DNA of 64,000 bases from RGIG529 sp050950425 (GTDB lineage Bacteria; Bacillota; Clostridia; Oscillospirales; Oscillospiraceae). A program made the translations under genes and the position numbers. Below, piece after piece: positions 43,214 to 51,548 of the stretch. The DNA lies in the NCBI GenBank assembly GCA_050950425.1, contig JBMNHO010000002.1, positions 992,001-1,056,000 of the forward strand. Reading direction: 5' to 3'. The notes beneath the pieces were generated by a model. The model ran no database searches. It saw nothing but the letters and a program-made list of their open reading frames with translations, and was not told the DNA's origin. Positions within the stretch are counted from its first letter, which is position 1. Each line of letters opens with the position of its first letter.

Positions 43214-45013
43214 ATGGCAAACCAAACGATCCCCGCTCGGGCGGACATTCCCCCGGAGGACCGCTGGGCAATCGAGGACTTGTACCCCAATGACGATGCG
43301 TTTTTAAACGAATTTCAGGCAGTGGAGCGGGAAATCCCTCGCTTCTCCCCCCAATTTGCGGATACGCTTTCCCAGTCTGCCGGGCAGATCGCCGCCTGCC
43401 TCGGCACCTTGTTCCCCCTGGAGCAGCGTCTGGAGCGGCTGGTGGTTTACGCCAACCAAAAGCTGCACGAGGACACGGCCAACAGCGTGTATCAAGACTT
43501 TGCAGACCGCACCACCCGGCTCTCCGTTCAGCTGAGCCAGGCCGCCGCCTTTTTGGAGCCGGAGCTGCTTTCCATCCCGGAAGAGACGCTTCGGGGCTTT
43601 TTAAACGCAGACGCGCTGGCCCCTTATCGGCGTGTCATAGAAGAGATCGCGCGCAACCGGGCCCATACTCTCTCCGCGTCTATGGAGCATCTTCTCTCCT
43701 CCGCCGGGGAGATGGCGGGGGGCCCGGGGGACATTTTCAGCGCCTTTACCAACGCGGACTTGAAGTTTCCCATCATCGAGGACGAGAAGGGAGCCCCTGT
43801 GGAGCTGACAGAGGTTCGCTACGTCCCCTTCCTCAAAAGCCAAACCCGCTCTGTGCGAAAGGCGGCGTTTGAGGCGCTGTTTTCCACCTATGGGAGCTAC
43901 CGCAACACCCTGGCCGCCACCTTTTCCGCCAATATAAAGAAAACCCTTTTCTTCTCCAGGGCGAGGGGCTTTGAAAGCACGCGGGAAGCGTCTTTGTTTT
44001 ACAACCGGGTGCCCCTCGACGTGTACGACAATCTGGTGAAAACCGTCAACGCCCACCTGCCCCTGCTCCATCGGTATATCGCGCTGCGCAAGCGGCTCCT
44101 CGGGGTGGACGCCCTGCATATGTACGACCTGTACGTCCCCATGGTGCCGGACGTTACCATGGATTTTCCCTTTGACAAGGCCAAGGAAACGGTAATCGAC
44201 AGCCTCGCCCCTTTGGGCAGCGGCTACCAGGACACGTTGCGGGAGGCCTTTCAAAGCCGCTGGATCGACGTATATGAAAACCGGGGCAAGCGGGGCGGCG
44301 CCTATTCCTGGGGGGCATACGGCGTCCATCCCTATGTGCTTTTGAACCACAAGGCCGATTTAAACGGCGTCTTTACCCTTTCCCACGAAATGGGCCACGC
44401 CCTTCATTCTTATTATTCCGACCAGGCCCAGCCTTACCAATATGCCGGCTATAAGATCTTCGTGGCGGAGGTGGCCTCCACCTGCAACGAATCTCTTTTG
44501 ATCCGGCACCTGCTGGGGCAGGCGGACGAAAAAGCCCAGCGGCTTTACCTGCTCAATCACTTTTTGGAGGAGTTCCGGGGGACTGTGTTCCGCCAGACGA
44601 TGTTTGCCGCGTTTGAGCAGACGGTGCATGGCCTTTTGGCCGCCGGCGAGTCTCTCACGGCGGAGCGCCTTTGCTCCCTGTACCGGGAGATCAACCGGGT
44701 GTATTACGGCCCCGACGTGGTGCTGGACGAGGGGATCGAGATGGAATGGGCCAGAATCCCCCATTTTTACACCCCGTTTTACGTGTACCAGTACGCCACG
44801 GGCTTTTCCGCGGCCATCGCCCTGTCCCAGCGCATTCTGGAGGAAAACGGCGCTTCCGATTATCTTTCCTTTTTGCGGGGCGGCTGCTCCAAGGACCCCA
44901 TCGACCTGCTCAAGGGCGCCGGCGTGGACATGACAACCCCGGCCCCTGTGGCCCACGCCCTCTCCCTGTTTTCCGATCTGCTGGATCAGATGGAAGAGGC
45001 CCTTTCGGCTTAA
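43214..45013 (+). CDS. pepF: Oligoendopeptidase F (M3 family)
   Basis: Cytoplasmic zinc metallopeptidase that degrades oligopeptides of roughly 7-17 residues. The 599-residue product carries the HEMGH zinc motif at residues 391-395 and the downstream glutamate in FVAEVASTCNE. The N-terminal all-helical M3 domain (about 115-185) and the final helix ending DLLDQMEEALSA fit the family length. GGAGG lies just before ATG 43214. A bidirectional terminator follows. Confidence 0.95.
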   Translation: MANQTIPARADIPPEDRWAIEDLYPNDDAFLNEFQAVEREIPRFSPQFADTLSQSAGQIAACLGTLFPLEQRLERLVVYANQKLHEDTANSVYQDFADRTTRLSVQLSQAAAFLEPELLSIPEETLRGFLNADALAPYRRVIEEIARNRAHTLSASMEHLLSSAGEMAGGPGDIFSAFTNADLKFPIIEDEKGAPVELTEVRYVPFLKSQTRSVRKAAFEALFSTYGSYRNTLAATFSANIKKTLFFSRARGFESTREASLFYNRVPLDVYDNLVKTVNAHLPLLHRYIALRKRLLGVDALHMYDLYVPMVPDVTMDFPFDKAKETVIDSLAPLGSGYQDTLREAFQSRWIDVYENRGKRGGAYSWGAYGVHPYVLLNHKADLNGVFTLSHEMGHALHSYYSDQAQPYQYAGYKIFVAEVASTCNESLLIRHLLGQADEKAQRLYLLNHFLEEFRGTVFRQTMFAAFEQTVHGLLAAGESLTAERLCSLYREINRVYYGPDVVLDEGIEMEWARIPHFYTPFYVYQYATGFSAAIALSQRILEENGASDYLSFLRGGCSKDPIDLLKGAGVDMTTPAPVAHALSLFSDLLDQMEEALSA

Positions 45014-45030
45014 AACGCTCCATACAGCGC

Positions 45031-45063
45031 AAAAAACTGCGGGAAGCTTCCCGCAGTTTTTTT
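45031..45063. terminator. Bidirectional terminator between pepF and the HtrA gene
   Basis: A 32-base perfect palindrome (45031-45062): 16-base arms running from an A-tract through CTGCGGGAAGC and back to a T-tract. It gives a hairpin plus U-tract on both strands and so serves both convergent genes, pepF (plus) and htrA (minus). Confidence 0.92.
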
Positions 45064-45100
45064 ATTTGCATCTTTGTGTCACAGCCCCCGGCCTCTTTGC

Positions 45101-46453
45101 CTAAAACCCGTATCCGCTGTATGGATTGCCGTTGCTGTATCCGCCGTTTCCGCCGGGGATCTGCTGTTGTTGCTTCTGTTGCTCCTGCTGCCCGCTGCCG
45201 GCGGCCTCTGTGGTTTCCGCCGCGGCGTTGGTGGTCTGGTTCTCTTCGTCAAAGGTCAGTGAAACGGTCAGCGTTTCTCCGTTGCGCCAGACCGTCAGCG
45301 TGGTGGTTTCCCCGGCCTTAAACGTTTTTTTCGCGGCGACCAGCTCGTCCGCCGTGGTCACCTTGGTGTCCCCGATGGCCGTGATGATGTCTCCCTGCTT
45401 CAGCCCCGCCGTTTCGGCGCAGCTGCCTGCCTGCACCTCGTTGACGCAGGCGCCCACCTGCAAATTATACTGCCGGACAGCGGTCTCTGTCACCGTGGAG
45501 ACGGTAATGCCCATGGAGGGCTTCCCTGTCACTCTGCCGTTTTCCATGATGTCCTTTGCCAGATCCACCACCTCGTTGACGGGGATGGCAAAGCCCAGCC
45601 CCTCGATCTCGCTGGAGGCATATTTGGCGGATACAATGCCGATGACTTCCCCATATTCGTTGAACAAAGGCCCGCCGGAGTTACCCTCGTTGATGGCGCA
45701 GTCTGTCTGAATCATATTATGAGATGTCCCCGAAATGGTCACAGAGCGGTTCAGCGCGCTGATGACGCCCTGGGTATAGGTAAAGGTTAATTCACCCAGC
45801 GGGTTGCCAATGGCCATCACCGCTTCCCCTACGTTCATCTGATCGGAATTCCCCAGGACAACAGGGGTCAGCGCTGTGGCTTCGACTTTCAGCACCGCCA
45901 CGTCCCGGTCTTCATCATATCCCACCATGGCCGCCTGGTATTTCGTTTCGTCATACATGGTGACCTGGATGGCGCTCGCTCCCTCGACCACGTGATAATT
46001 GGTCAAAATATAGCCGTTGCTGCTGATGATAAAGCCGGAGCCCGTTGCAACTCCGGACACCTTTTGTCCGAACACGTTCGTCCCTGTCACTTCCGTGGAA
46101 ACGCCCACAGTGGCATTTACATAGGTGGCATACACTTGAGGCAGCGTCATTTTTTCCCCTGTTGCGACGCTTTCTGTGTTCACCTGAATCGGCTCCCGCT
46201 GCCCGATTTGCAGCGTTATGGCTTCTCCTTGCCCCCTCGTCGCGGAGTAAATCACGCCGCCAATGCCTAGCACCAGGGCACAGGCCAACACAACCGCGAG
46301 CCATTTTTTGCTTTTTTTATGGCGGCGGGACGGCCGGCCGCTCCCCCCTTCCGCCTCCCGGAACACGGGGTCCACCCGGTATTGGCTGCTGTCCAGGGGA
46401 ATGTGGTTTTCAGCCTCTTCCCCCCGACCAAACGGATATTCGTTGTACATCAT
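45101..46453 (-). CDS. HtrA/DegP-like serine protease with PDZ domain
   Basis: Membrane-anchored quality-control protease of the S1C family. The 450-residue product has a cytoplasmic N-terminus, one membrane helix (WLAVVLACALVLGIGGVIYS), a trypsin-like domain with the triad in NYHVVEG, DRDVAVLKV and NEGNSGGPL, one PDZ domain (GACVNEVQAGSCAETAGLKQGDIITAIG) and a low-complexity tail with alternating glutamines and a Gly/Asn/Tyr-rich end (QQEQQKQQQQ, then GGYSNGNPYSGYGF). ATG 46453 has AAGGAG six bases upstream; a GTG start 15 bases earlier overlaps that site. Confidence 0.93.
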   Translation of the reverse strand: MMYNEYPFGRGEEAENHIPLDSSQYRVDPVFREAEGGSGRPSRRHKKSKKWLAVVLACALVLGIGGVIYSATRGQGEAITLQIGQREPIQVNTESVATGEKMTLPQVYATYVNATVGVSTEVTGTNVFGQKVSGVATGSGFIISSNGYILTNYHVVEGASAIQVTMYDETKYQAAMVGYDEDRDVAVLKVEATALTPVVLGNSDQMNVGEAVMAIGNPLGELTFTYTQGVISALNRSVTISGTSHNMIQTDCAINEGNSGGPLFNEYGEVIGIVSAKYASSEIEGLGFAIPVNEVVDLAKDIMENGRVTGKPSMGITVSTVTETAVRQYNLQVGACVNEVQAGSCAETAGLKQGDIITAIGDTKVTTADELVAAKKTFKAGETTTLTVWRNGETLTVSLTFDEENQTTNAAAETTEAAGSGQQEQQKQQQQIPGGNGGYSNGNPYSGYGF

Positions 46454-46555
46454 ATGCCACTCCTTCACTCGGGATCTTATTTATATGTGGTATTTTACCT
46501 TACGTTTATGACCATTCCATGAAGAAAATGAAAAATATTTTGAAACAGTCTCCCG

Positions 46556-46891
46556 CTATGCCCACGTTTTCCAAATATCGGGACAATACCCCACCGTGGC
46601 TTTTTGCCCGCTGCGTACAATGGGAGTGCGCAGCAGCCGCGGCTCCTCCAGCAGCTTTTCCACTCGGTCCTCTTCATAGGCAAGATGAGGCAGCAGAGCG
46701 GCGCCTTCCGCCTTGGTGTCAATCAGCTGTTCTGTGCCGCCCACCGCCCGGCGAACCGATTCCAGCTCCTTCCGGCTTATCCCGTAACGGGGCAGATCCA
46801 CCATTTGAACTTGGATGCCCCGCTCCCTAAAATAGCGTTGGGCCTTTTTGGTGTCAAAACACTTATTTTTTCCGAAAATCTGAATATTCAT
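46556..46891 (-). CDS. ArsC-family (YffB/Spx-like) thioredoxin-fold protein
   Basis: A 111-residue protein of the arsenate-reductase family. A single cysteine is in the GKNKCFDTKKAQRYF motif (residue 11), so it lacks the CxxC switch of Spx and resembles YffB-type ArsC proteins. LRTPIVRSGQKATVGY near the C-terminus is the conserved cis-proline and substrate segment. True arsenate reduction is not implied, since many members have unknown substrates and no ars genes are nearby. Confidence 0.82.
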   Translation of the reverse strand: MNIQIFGKNKCFDTKKAQRYFRERGIQVQMVDLPRYGISRKELESVRRAVGGTEQLIDTKAEGAALLPHLAYEEDRVEKLLEEPRLLRTPIVRSGQKATVGYCPDIWKTWA

Positions 46892-46973
46892 AGGATACCC
46901 TCCTTTTCATTCCTCCATCATAAATCATGCGGGCCGCCCCATCGATACGGCATAAATCAGTTTGCTTTTTCCT

Positions 46974-47002
46974 ATACTAGCGAAAAAGGCTCCTTGGGTC
47001 AA
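46974..47002 (-). promoter_or_regulatory. Predicted promoter of the ArsC-family gene
   Basis: Minus-strand -35 TTGACC (46997-47002) and -10 TAGTAT (46974-46979) are 17 bp apart, about 80 bases upstream of the start codon. Confidence 0.55.
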
Positions 47003-47066
47003 GATCTCTCCCCGCCCCATTTGGGGCGATTTGCTGGAAAACTTTCTTGATTTCCTCTGGATTTTG

Positions 47067-47095
47067 TTGACGTGGTTTTGAGAAGCAGGTATGAT
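47067..47095 (+). promoter_or_regulatory. Predicted promoter of the zinc-ribbon/Big2 gene
   Basis: -35 TTGACG (47067-47072) and -10 TATGAT (47090-47095), 17 bp apart, about 105 bases upstream of ATG 47200. It may also transcribe pfkA. Confidence 0.65.
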
Positions 47096-47199
47096 AGGTG
47101 TGTCCGATTCCAACGGGCAGGGGCTTTGCCCCGTCAAATTCCTTATGTGTCTCAACATTCCTGCCCGCCTTCCCGGGTCAAACAAAATAGGAGGCTTTT

Positions 47200-48141
47200 A
47201 TGCAAATGATAACATGTACGAACTGCGGAGAACATTTCGCCGCCACATATAGCAGCTGTCCCGCCTGCAACACCCCGTCCCCCGTGCGGCGAGCGTCCCG
47301 AAAGGGCGGAAAGCGGCTGGCCGGAAAACGTCAAAGCCCGGCCCCAAAGGCGATGCCGGATCCGTCCCCTCAGGCGGCTCCCGACCCGAAGCCGCCCGCC
47401 GGCGCTTCGGCACCCCCGTCCGGGACAGAGCCGTCTTCCGGTCCGCCGAAGCGGAATGTGTTCTTGCGGCGCTTCTTTGTCTTTTGTTCGATCCTTTTGA
47501 TCATCGCGGCCGCTTTGATCGTCGTCTCCATTGCGCAGACGCTGTTTGGCGACAAGGGGACGCCCTCCCCGGAGGCCTCCCCGCCCATTGTGAGCGTCTC
47601 TCCCGCCCCCTCCGGCGACGCGGACGCCCTCACCGGCATCGCCATCTCCCCCACTGAAGTTCCGCTTTCCGCCCCGGGGGACACGGCTCGGCTTTCCGTC
47701 ATCGCCCAGCCCGAAACCGCGCAAATTGGCTCCGTTTCCTGGAACAGCCGAGACCCCGATGTGGCCACTGTTGACGAAACGGGCCTTGTCACCGCCGTTT
47801 CCGAGGGCCGCGCCACCATCACGGCGACCGCCGGCGAGCAGCTTTCCGCCTGCATCGTTACGGTGGGGGCTTCCGCCTCGGCGCCGCCCAACGCAAGCAG
47901 CACGCCTACATCTGACGGCCCCTCTCTCAGCCGGACGGACTTCACCCTTGCTTCCGCCTCCGGGGAGTCTTATCGGCTCCGAGTGTCCGGCGGGGAAGGG
48001 GGCGTTGTCTGGGCCGTAAAGGACTCCTCCGTCGCCACGGTCAGCGAAACCGGCCTTGTCACCGCCGTTTCCAGGGGAACCACAACCGTCACCGCCACGG
48101 TGGACGGAAAGACTTTAAAATGCGTTGTCCGCGTACGATAA
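47200..48141 (+). CDS. Membrane protein with zinc ribbon and two Big2-type Ig-like domains
   Basis: A 313-residue protein of unknown function. Residues 6-23 form a small zinc ribbon (C6, C9, C20, C23), followed by a proline-rich basic linker, one membrane helix (about 90-112), another low-complexity linker and two Big2-like repeats. The repeats share the phrase TVDETGLVTAVSEGRATITATAG / TVSETGLVTAVSRGTTTVTATVDG. Topology would put the zinc ribbon in the cytoplasm and the Ig-like domains outside. GGAGG precedes ATG 47200. It ends 23 bases before pfkA. Confidence 0.8.
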   Translation: MQMITCTNCGEHFAATYSSCPACNTPSPVRRASRKGGKRLAGKRQSPAPKAMPDPSPQAAPDPKPPAGASAPPSGTEPSSGPPKRNVFLRRFFVFCSILLIIAAALIVVSIAQTLFGDKGTPSPEASPPIVSVSPAPSGDADALTGIAISPTEVPLSAPGDTARLSVIAQPETAQIGSVSWNSRDPDVATVDETGLVTAVSEGRATITATAGEQLSACIVTVGASASAPPNASSTPTSDGPSLSRTDFTLASASGESYRLRVSGGEGGVVWAVKDSSVATVSETGLVTAVSRGTTTVTATVDGKTLKCVVRVR

Positions 48142-48164
48142 TTAGGAAGAAAGGACCCGATGCC

Positions 48165-49154
48165 ATGGAACAAAAGCAAAAAACCATCGGTGTTTTAACC
48201 AGCGGCGGGGATGCCCCGGGCATGAACGCCGCCATCCGCGCCGTCACCCGAAGCGCCCTGTTTAAGAACATTTCCGTCATGGGCATTCACCACGGATTTT
48301 CGGGGCTTTTGGCCCGGGACGCCGCCCCGCTGGATCTGCGCAGCGTCAGCGACATTCTCCACCGGGGAGGGACGGTGTTGTACACGTCCCGCTGCCCCGC
48401 CTTTTATAAGGAAGAGGGCATCAAGGAAGGGGCAAGGGCCTGCCGGGATCTGGGGCTGGACGGCCTCATCGTCATCGGCGGCGACGGCTCCTTTCGGGGG
48501 ATCCAGGCCCTTTCCCGTCTGGGCGTTCCCTGCGTGGGCATCCCCGGCACCATTGACAACGACGTGGCCTCCAGCGAATATACCATTGGGTTTGACACGG
48601 CCGTCAACACCGTCATCGAGCTGGTGGATAAGCTGCGGGATACGTCCCAGTCCCATGACCGCTGCTCCGTTGTGGAGGTAATGGGGCGCCGCTGCGGCGA
48701 CATCGCCCTGTATGCCGGCATCGCCTGCGGCGCCCTTGCTATTTTGGTTCCCGAAATGCCCTGCCCTGTGGACGCCGTGGTGGAAAAAATGCAGAACACG
48801 TTGCGCACGGGGAAGCGGCATTTTATCATCATCGTGGCGGAAGGCGTGGCAACGGAGGGGGGCTTTGGCTCTGTACCGGAGCTTGCCGTTCAAATCGAGG
48901 CCCGAACCGGCGTGGAAACCCGCGCCACCGTTTTGGGCTATGTCCAGCGTGGGGGCACCCCCACGGCCCGGGAGCGGTTTTTGGCCAGCGAAATGGGCGT
49001 TCACGCGGTGGAAGTGTTGGAGCGGGGCGGGCAAAGCCGTATCGTGGCCGTACGCCACAACCAAATCGTGGATCTGAGCCTGGAAGACGCCCTGTCCATG
49101 ACCAAAGACTTCAACCGGCGTCTGTATCAAGTGGCGGATATGATCAGTATATAG
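48165..49154 (+). CDS. pfkA: ATP-dependent 6-phosphofructokinase
   Basis: Phosphorylates fructose 6-phosphate, the committing step of glycolysis. The 329-residue product has GVLTSGGDAPGMNAAIRA, the ATP-site IGGDGSFRG (glycine rather than the aspartate of PPi-dependent enzymes), the catalytic PGTIDND, and VEVMGRRCGDIALYAG. ATG 48165 has GAAAGGA upstream; an earlier start lies inside the preceding gene. A GC-rich imperfect hairpin without a T-run (about 49168-49201) follows, so termination there is uncertain. Confidence 0.95.
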   Translation: MEQKQKTIGVLTSGGDAPGMNAAIRAVTRSALFKNISVMGIHHGFSGLLARDAAPLDLRSVSDILHRGGTVLYTSRCPAFYKEEGIKEGARACRDLGLDGLIVIGGDGSFRGIQALSRLGVPCVGIPGTIDNDVASSEYTIGFDTAVNTVIELVDKLRDTSQSHDRCSVVEVMGRRCGDIALYAGIACGALAILVPEMPCPVDAVVEKMQNTLRTGKRHFIIIVAEGVATEGGFGSVPELAVQIEARTGVETRATVLGYVQRGGTPTARERFLASEMGVHAVEVLERGGQSRIVAVRHNQIVDLSLEDALSMTKDFNRRLYQVADMISI

Positions 49155-49231
49155 GCCCTTTTCTTCCCCTGTGCGCCGCCAACACGCGGCGTGCGGGGGA
49201 GGCGATTTGAGAAACACCAAGCCAAAAACAC

Positions 49232-49260
49232 TTGACAAAGCAAAGGGAAGCTGATATACT
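49232..49260 (+). promoter_or_regulatory. Predicted promoter of infC-rpmI-rplT
   Basis: Perfect -35 TTGACA (49232-49237) and -10 TATACT (49255-49260) with a 17-bp spacer. Transcription would start near 49267, leaving a leader of about 160 bases before infC. Confidence 0.85.
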
Positions 49261-49376
49261 GCGAAACAGAAAACAAAGCAGGATTGGTGCCCCTTGTCCT
49301 CACCTCTCGCGCAAGCGCGACGGGGTTCACATGGAAAATCGCCAGAAAATCATCTGGTGTTGTTGTGTTATGTGTG

Positions 49377-49405
49377 CGCGGGTGCCAATGTGGCAGCCGC
49401 GTTTT
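49377..49405 (+). promoter_or_regulatory. Attenuator-like hairpin in the infC leader
   Basis: CGCGGGTGCCA (49377-49387) and TGGCAGCCGCG (49391-49401) form an 11-position stem with one mismatch and a three-base loop, followed by TTTT and then the infC ribosome-binding site. This placement fits the L20-controlled leader known in Firmicutes (L20 leader, transcription attenuation). Whether L20 binds here is inferred. Confidence 0.6.
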
Positions 49406-49426
49406 AATTATTGGAGGTGCTTTTGC

Positions 49427-49954
49427 ATTAGCAACATGGATCATCAAATCAACGAAGGAATCCGCGACAAAGAAATCCGTCTGATTTCCGCGGACGGCGA
49501 GCAGCTTGGGCTCATGTCGCCCAGAGCCGCCATGGAACTCGCCATGGAAAAAGAGCTGGATCTGGTCAAAATTTCTCCCAACGCGAAACCGCCGGTCTGC
49601 AAGCTCATGGACTATGGCAAATACCGGTTTGAACAAGCAAAGAGAGAAAAAGAAGTGCGCCGGAACCAACACGTTGTGGAAGTGAAGGAAGTGCGCATGT
49701 CTCCCGGCATTGGCGTCAACGACTTCAACGTGAAGCTTCGAAATGCGCAGAAGTTCTTGGCAGACGGCCACCGGGTAAAGGTCACGGTGCGTTTTCGCGG
49801 CCGCGAAATGGCACATACAAACATCGGAGAGCGCCTGCTGCTGAGCTTTGCGGAGCAGTGCGATGAGCTTGCCGCTGTTGACAAAAATCCGAAATTGGAC
49901 GGACGTCACATGGCCATGTTTTTATCGCCCAGGGCCTCCAAACCACAAGCATAA
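49427..49954 (+). CDS. infC: Translation initiation factor IF-3
   Basis: IF-3 prevents premature 50S joining and checks the start codon. The 175-residue product continues INEGIRDKEIRLISADGEQLG and ends LDGRHMAMFLSPR. The start is taken as ATT 49427, because GGAGGTG lies seven bases before it; the next ATG (49436) would be 16 bases away. ATT is the classic infC start codon and allows IF-3 to limit its own synthesis. It heads the operon with rpmI and rplT. Confidence 0.93.
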   Translation: MSNMDHQINEGIRDKEIRLISADGEQLGLMSPRAAMELAMEKELDLVKISPNAKPPVCKLMDYGKYRFEQAKREKEVRRNQHVVEVKEVRMSPGIGVNDFNVKLRNAQKFLADGHRVKVTVRFRGREMAHTNIGERLLLSFAEQCDELAAVDKNPKLDGRHMAMFLSPRASKPQA

Positions 49955-50002
49955 AGCGGGTATAGCCCCAACGGGCTGGCTCTGCACGGAAGGAGAAGCA
50001 AC

Positions 50003-50200
50003 ATGCCTAAAATCAAAACCCACAGCGGCGCAAAGAAAAGATTTAAACTGACAAAGTCAGGAAAAGTAAAGCGCGCTCACGCGTTTACCAGCCATATCCT
50101 CACAAAGAAATCCACCAAACGCAAAAGAGGTCTCCGTGCCGGCGCCTATGCGGACGACACCAACGCAGCAACCGTACGGCGTATGATTCCTTATAAATAA
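50003..50200 (+). CDS. rpmI: 50S ribosomal protein L35
   Basis: The 65-residue basic protein begins MPKIKTHSGAKKRFKLTKSGKVKR and ends with TVRRMIPYK. It lies between infC and rplT, with GGAGAAG before its ATG. Confidence 0.97.
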   Translation: MPKIKTHSGAKKRFKLTKSGKVKRAHAFTSHILTKKSTKRKRGLRAGAYADDTNAATVRRMIPYK

Positions 50201-50234
50201 AAATCAGCTGATAAAGTAGGAGGCTTTCGATAAA

Positions 50235-50591
50235 ATGGCAAGAGTAAAGGGCGCGATGATGTCGCGCAAAAGAAGAAAAAAAGTTCTGCGTTTGGCCAAG
50301 GGATATTGGGGTTCCAAGTCCAAGCATTTTAAAATGGCAAATCAGGCGGTTATGAAGTCTTTGACCTATGCGTACACTGGCCGCCGTTTAAAGAAAAGAG
50401 ATTTCCGCAGGCTGTGGATCACCCGCATCAGCGCCGCCGCCCAAATGAACGGGATGAACTACTCTCGTTTGATGCACGGTTTGAAGCTGGCCAACATCTC
50501 CATCAACCGGAAAATGCTGTCCGAGCTCGCCATCGGCGACCCCGCCGCATTTACCGCGTTGGCGGAAACCGCCAAGGCAAAATTGGCATAA
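50235..50591 (+). CDS. rplT: 50S ribosomal protein L20
   Basis: L20 is an early assembly protein and the autoregulator of this operon in several Firmicutes. The 118-residue product starts MARVKGAMMSRKRRKKVL and contains AKGYWGSKSKHFKMANQAVMKS. TAGGAGG lies before ATG 50235. A terminator follows at 50616-50647. Confidence 0.97.
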   Translation: MARVKGAMMSRKRRKKVLRLAKGYWGSKSKHFKMANQAVMKSLTYAYTGRRLKKRDFRRLWITRISAAAQMNGMNYSRLMHGLKLANISINRKMLSELAIGDPAAFTALAETAKAKLA

Positions 50592-50615
50592 ATCGCTCTG
50601 TATTTCATGAAAAAA

Positions 50616-50647
50616 ACGGGCGCTTCCCGCCGGGAAGCGCCCGTTTT
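50616..50647 (+). terminator. Terminator of the infC operon
   Basis: A 14-base arm (from ACGGGCGCTTCC) pairs with its complement up to 50644, then TTTT. Its stem is preceded by an A-tract. Downstream, 50728-50756 holds a further 12-bp perfect GC-rich hairpin without a T-run, of unknown use; nothing else is seen up to 50823. Confidence 0.85.
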
Positions 50648-50823
50648 CCCATGGGCCGAACCGCTTTCTCTCCCCTCTGGGCCGAGGGTCCTTTCCCCGT
50701 GTCTGCTCCCTGCGGAAAAACAGCAGAGCCTGCCCCGGCTTTTCGCCGGGGCAGGCCGCCGGGAAACGGACAAACAAACGCAAACGAACGGGCAAAGACA
50801 AACGTATAGCGGAACGAGCGAAC

Positions 50824-50857
50824 AAAAATGCCGGTCATCACAAACGTGATGACCGGC
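50824..50857 (-). terminator. Terminator of the tRNA-Thr/tRNA-Tyr transcript
   Basis: On the minus strand GCCGGTCATCAC and its complement (50830-50841 with 50846-50857) form a 12-bp perfect stem with a GTTT loop, followed by ATTTTTG. It starts 5 bases after the tRNA-Tyr CCA end. Confidence 0.88.
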
Positions 50858-50861
50858 GGTT

Positions 50862-50946
50862 TGGTGGAGGAGGGTGGATTTGAACCACCGAAGTCGACGA
50901 CAACAGATTTACAGTCTGCCCCCTTTGGCCACTCGGGAACTCCTCC
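50862..50946 (-). tRNA. tRNA-Tyr (anticodon GTA)
   Basis: The minus strand folds as an 85-nt class II tRNA with acceptor stem GGAGGAG/CTCCTCC, discriminator A, an encoded CCA end, a long variable arm and anticodon loop CTGTAAA giving GTA. It is the second tRNA of a two-gene transcript. Confidence 0.96.
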
Positions 50947-50987
50947 ATATTCTCATCGGCGCAACGGATAAGTCCTTGGGTAAAAAT

Positions 50988-51063
50988 TGGAGCTGGTGAA
51001 CGGAATCGAACCGCCAACCTGCTGATTACAAATCAGCTGCTCTGCCAATTGAGCTACACCAGC
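50988..51063 (-). tRNA. tRNA-Thr (anticodon TGT)
   Basis: A 76-nt tRNA on the minus strand: acceptor GCTGGTG/CACCAGC, discriminator T, encoded CCA, D-arm GCTCAATTGGCAGAGC, anticodon loop TTTGTAA giving TGT, and T-loop GGTTCGATTCC. It lies 41 bases upstream of tRNA-Tyr. Confidence 0.96.
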
Positions 51064-51085
51064 ACCCTGAGTTGCGACGAAATTC

Positions 51086-51114
51086 ATCTTAACAGATTCT
51101 TCTGCATTTGTCAA
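51086..51114 (-). promoter_or_regulatory. Predicted promoter of the tRNA pair
   Basis: Minus-strand perfect -35 TTGACA (51109-51114) and -10 TAAGAT (51086-51091), 17 bp apart, about 22 bases before the tRNA-Thr 5' end. Bases 51115-51353 between this and the acyl-CoA dehydrogenase promoter show no gene or clear signal. Confidence 0.8.
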
Positions 51115-51353
51115 CAGAAAATCCAAGATCTCCCCTAAATTTATTTCTCCGCTTCCCGTGTCCCGCGGCGCCCTTTCCCGCCCGCGGCCTCGGCCCTCCT
51201 TTTTCATGCCCTCCCGCGGCCCCTTTTCCCTCGCTTTTCCCCTGTTTTTCCGCCAAATCGCCAAAACAGGAGGCGAGACATGGCTATTCGCTCAAAAACC
51301 GTCCTTTTTCAGCGTGTTTTCTGACATATTTTTAAAAAGATTTCACTTTTTCC

Positions 51354-51382
51354 TTGACAACCTTGTGGCAGGGTGCTATACT
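51354..51382 (+). promoter_or_regulatory. Predicted promoter of the acyl-CoA dehydrogenase gene
   Basis: Perfect -35 TTGACA (51354-51359) and -10 TATACT (51377-51382) with a 17-bp spacer. The leader of about 160 bases contains the inverted repeat at 51404-51450. Confidence 0.85.
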
Positions 51383-51403
51383 GCAAGTGCCTTTTTAGTT
51401 AGT

Positions 51404-51450
51404 ATACAAGATATTTGTAAGTAAATATTTTGCATCATGATATCTTGTAT
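51404..51450. promoter_or_regulatory. 11-bp inverted repeat in the acyl-CoA dehydrogenase leader
   Basis: ATACAAGATAT (51404-51414) and ATATCTTGTAT (51440-51450) are exact complements, 25 bases apart, starting about 15 bases after the predicted transcription start. The left arm also lies in a 15-base palindrome (TACAAGATATTTGTA, 51405-51419), and a third copy of the CTTGTA core follows at 51454-51459. These look like repeated half-sites for a dimeric repressor. The MarR gene downstream is one candidate. Confidence 0.55.
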
Positions 51451-51548
51451 GATCTTGTAAAGGTTGCACATATTTATGACCCCATCGTGCATCTTTGGAG
51501 TGCATCTTGGAGTAAATAGAGCAAAATAAGGAAAGGAAGCGCATACAA

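Noticed and set aside
48195..49238. 347-codon frame antisense to pfkA
   Set aside because: The plus strand encodes a complete, conserved phosphofructokinase; the antisense product has no family features.
51404..51450. Rex or CcpA site in the acyl-CoA dehydrogenase leader
   Set aside because: Neither TTGTTAANNNNTTAACAA nor the cre consensus matches the repeats there.
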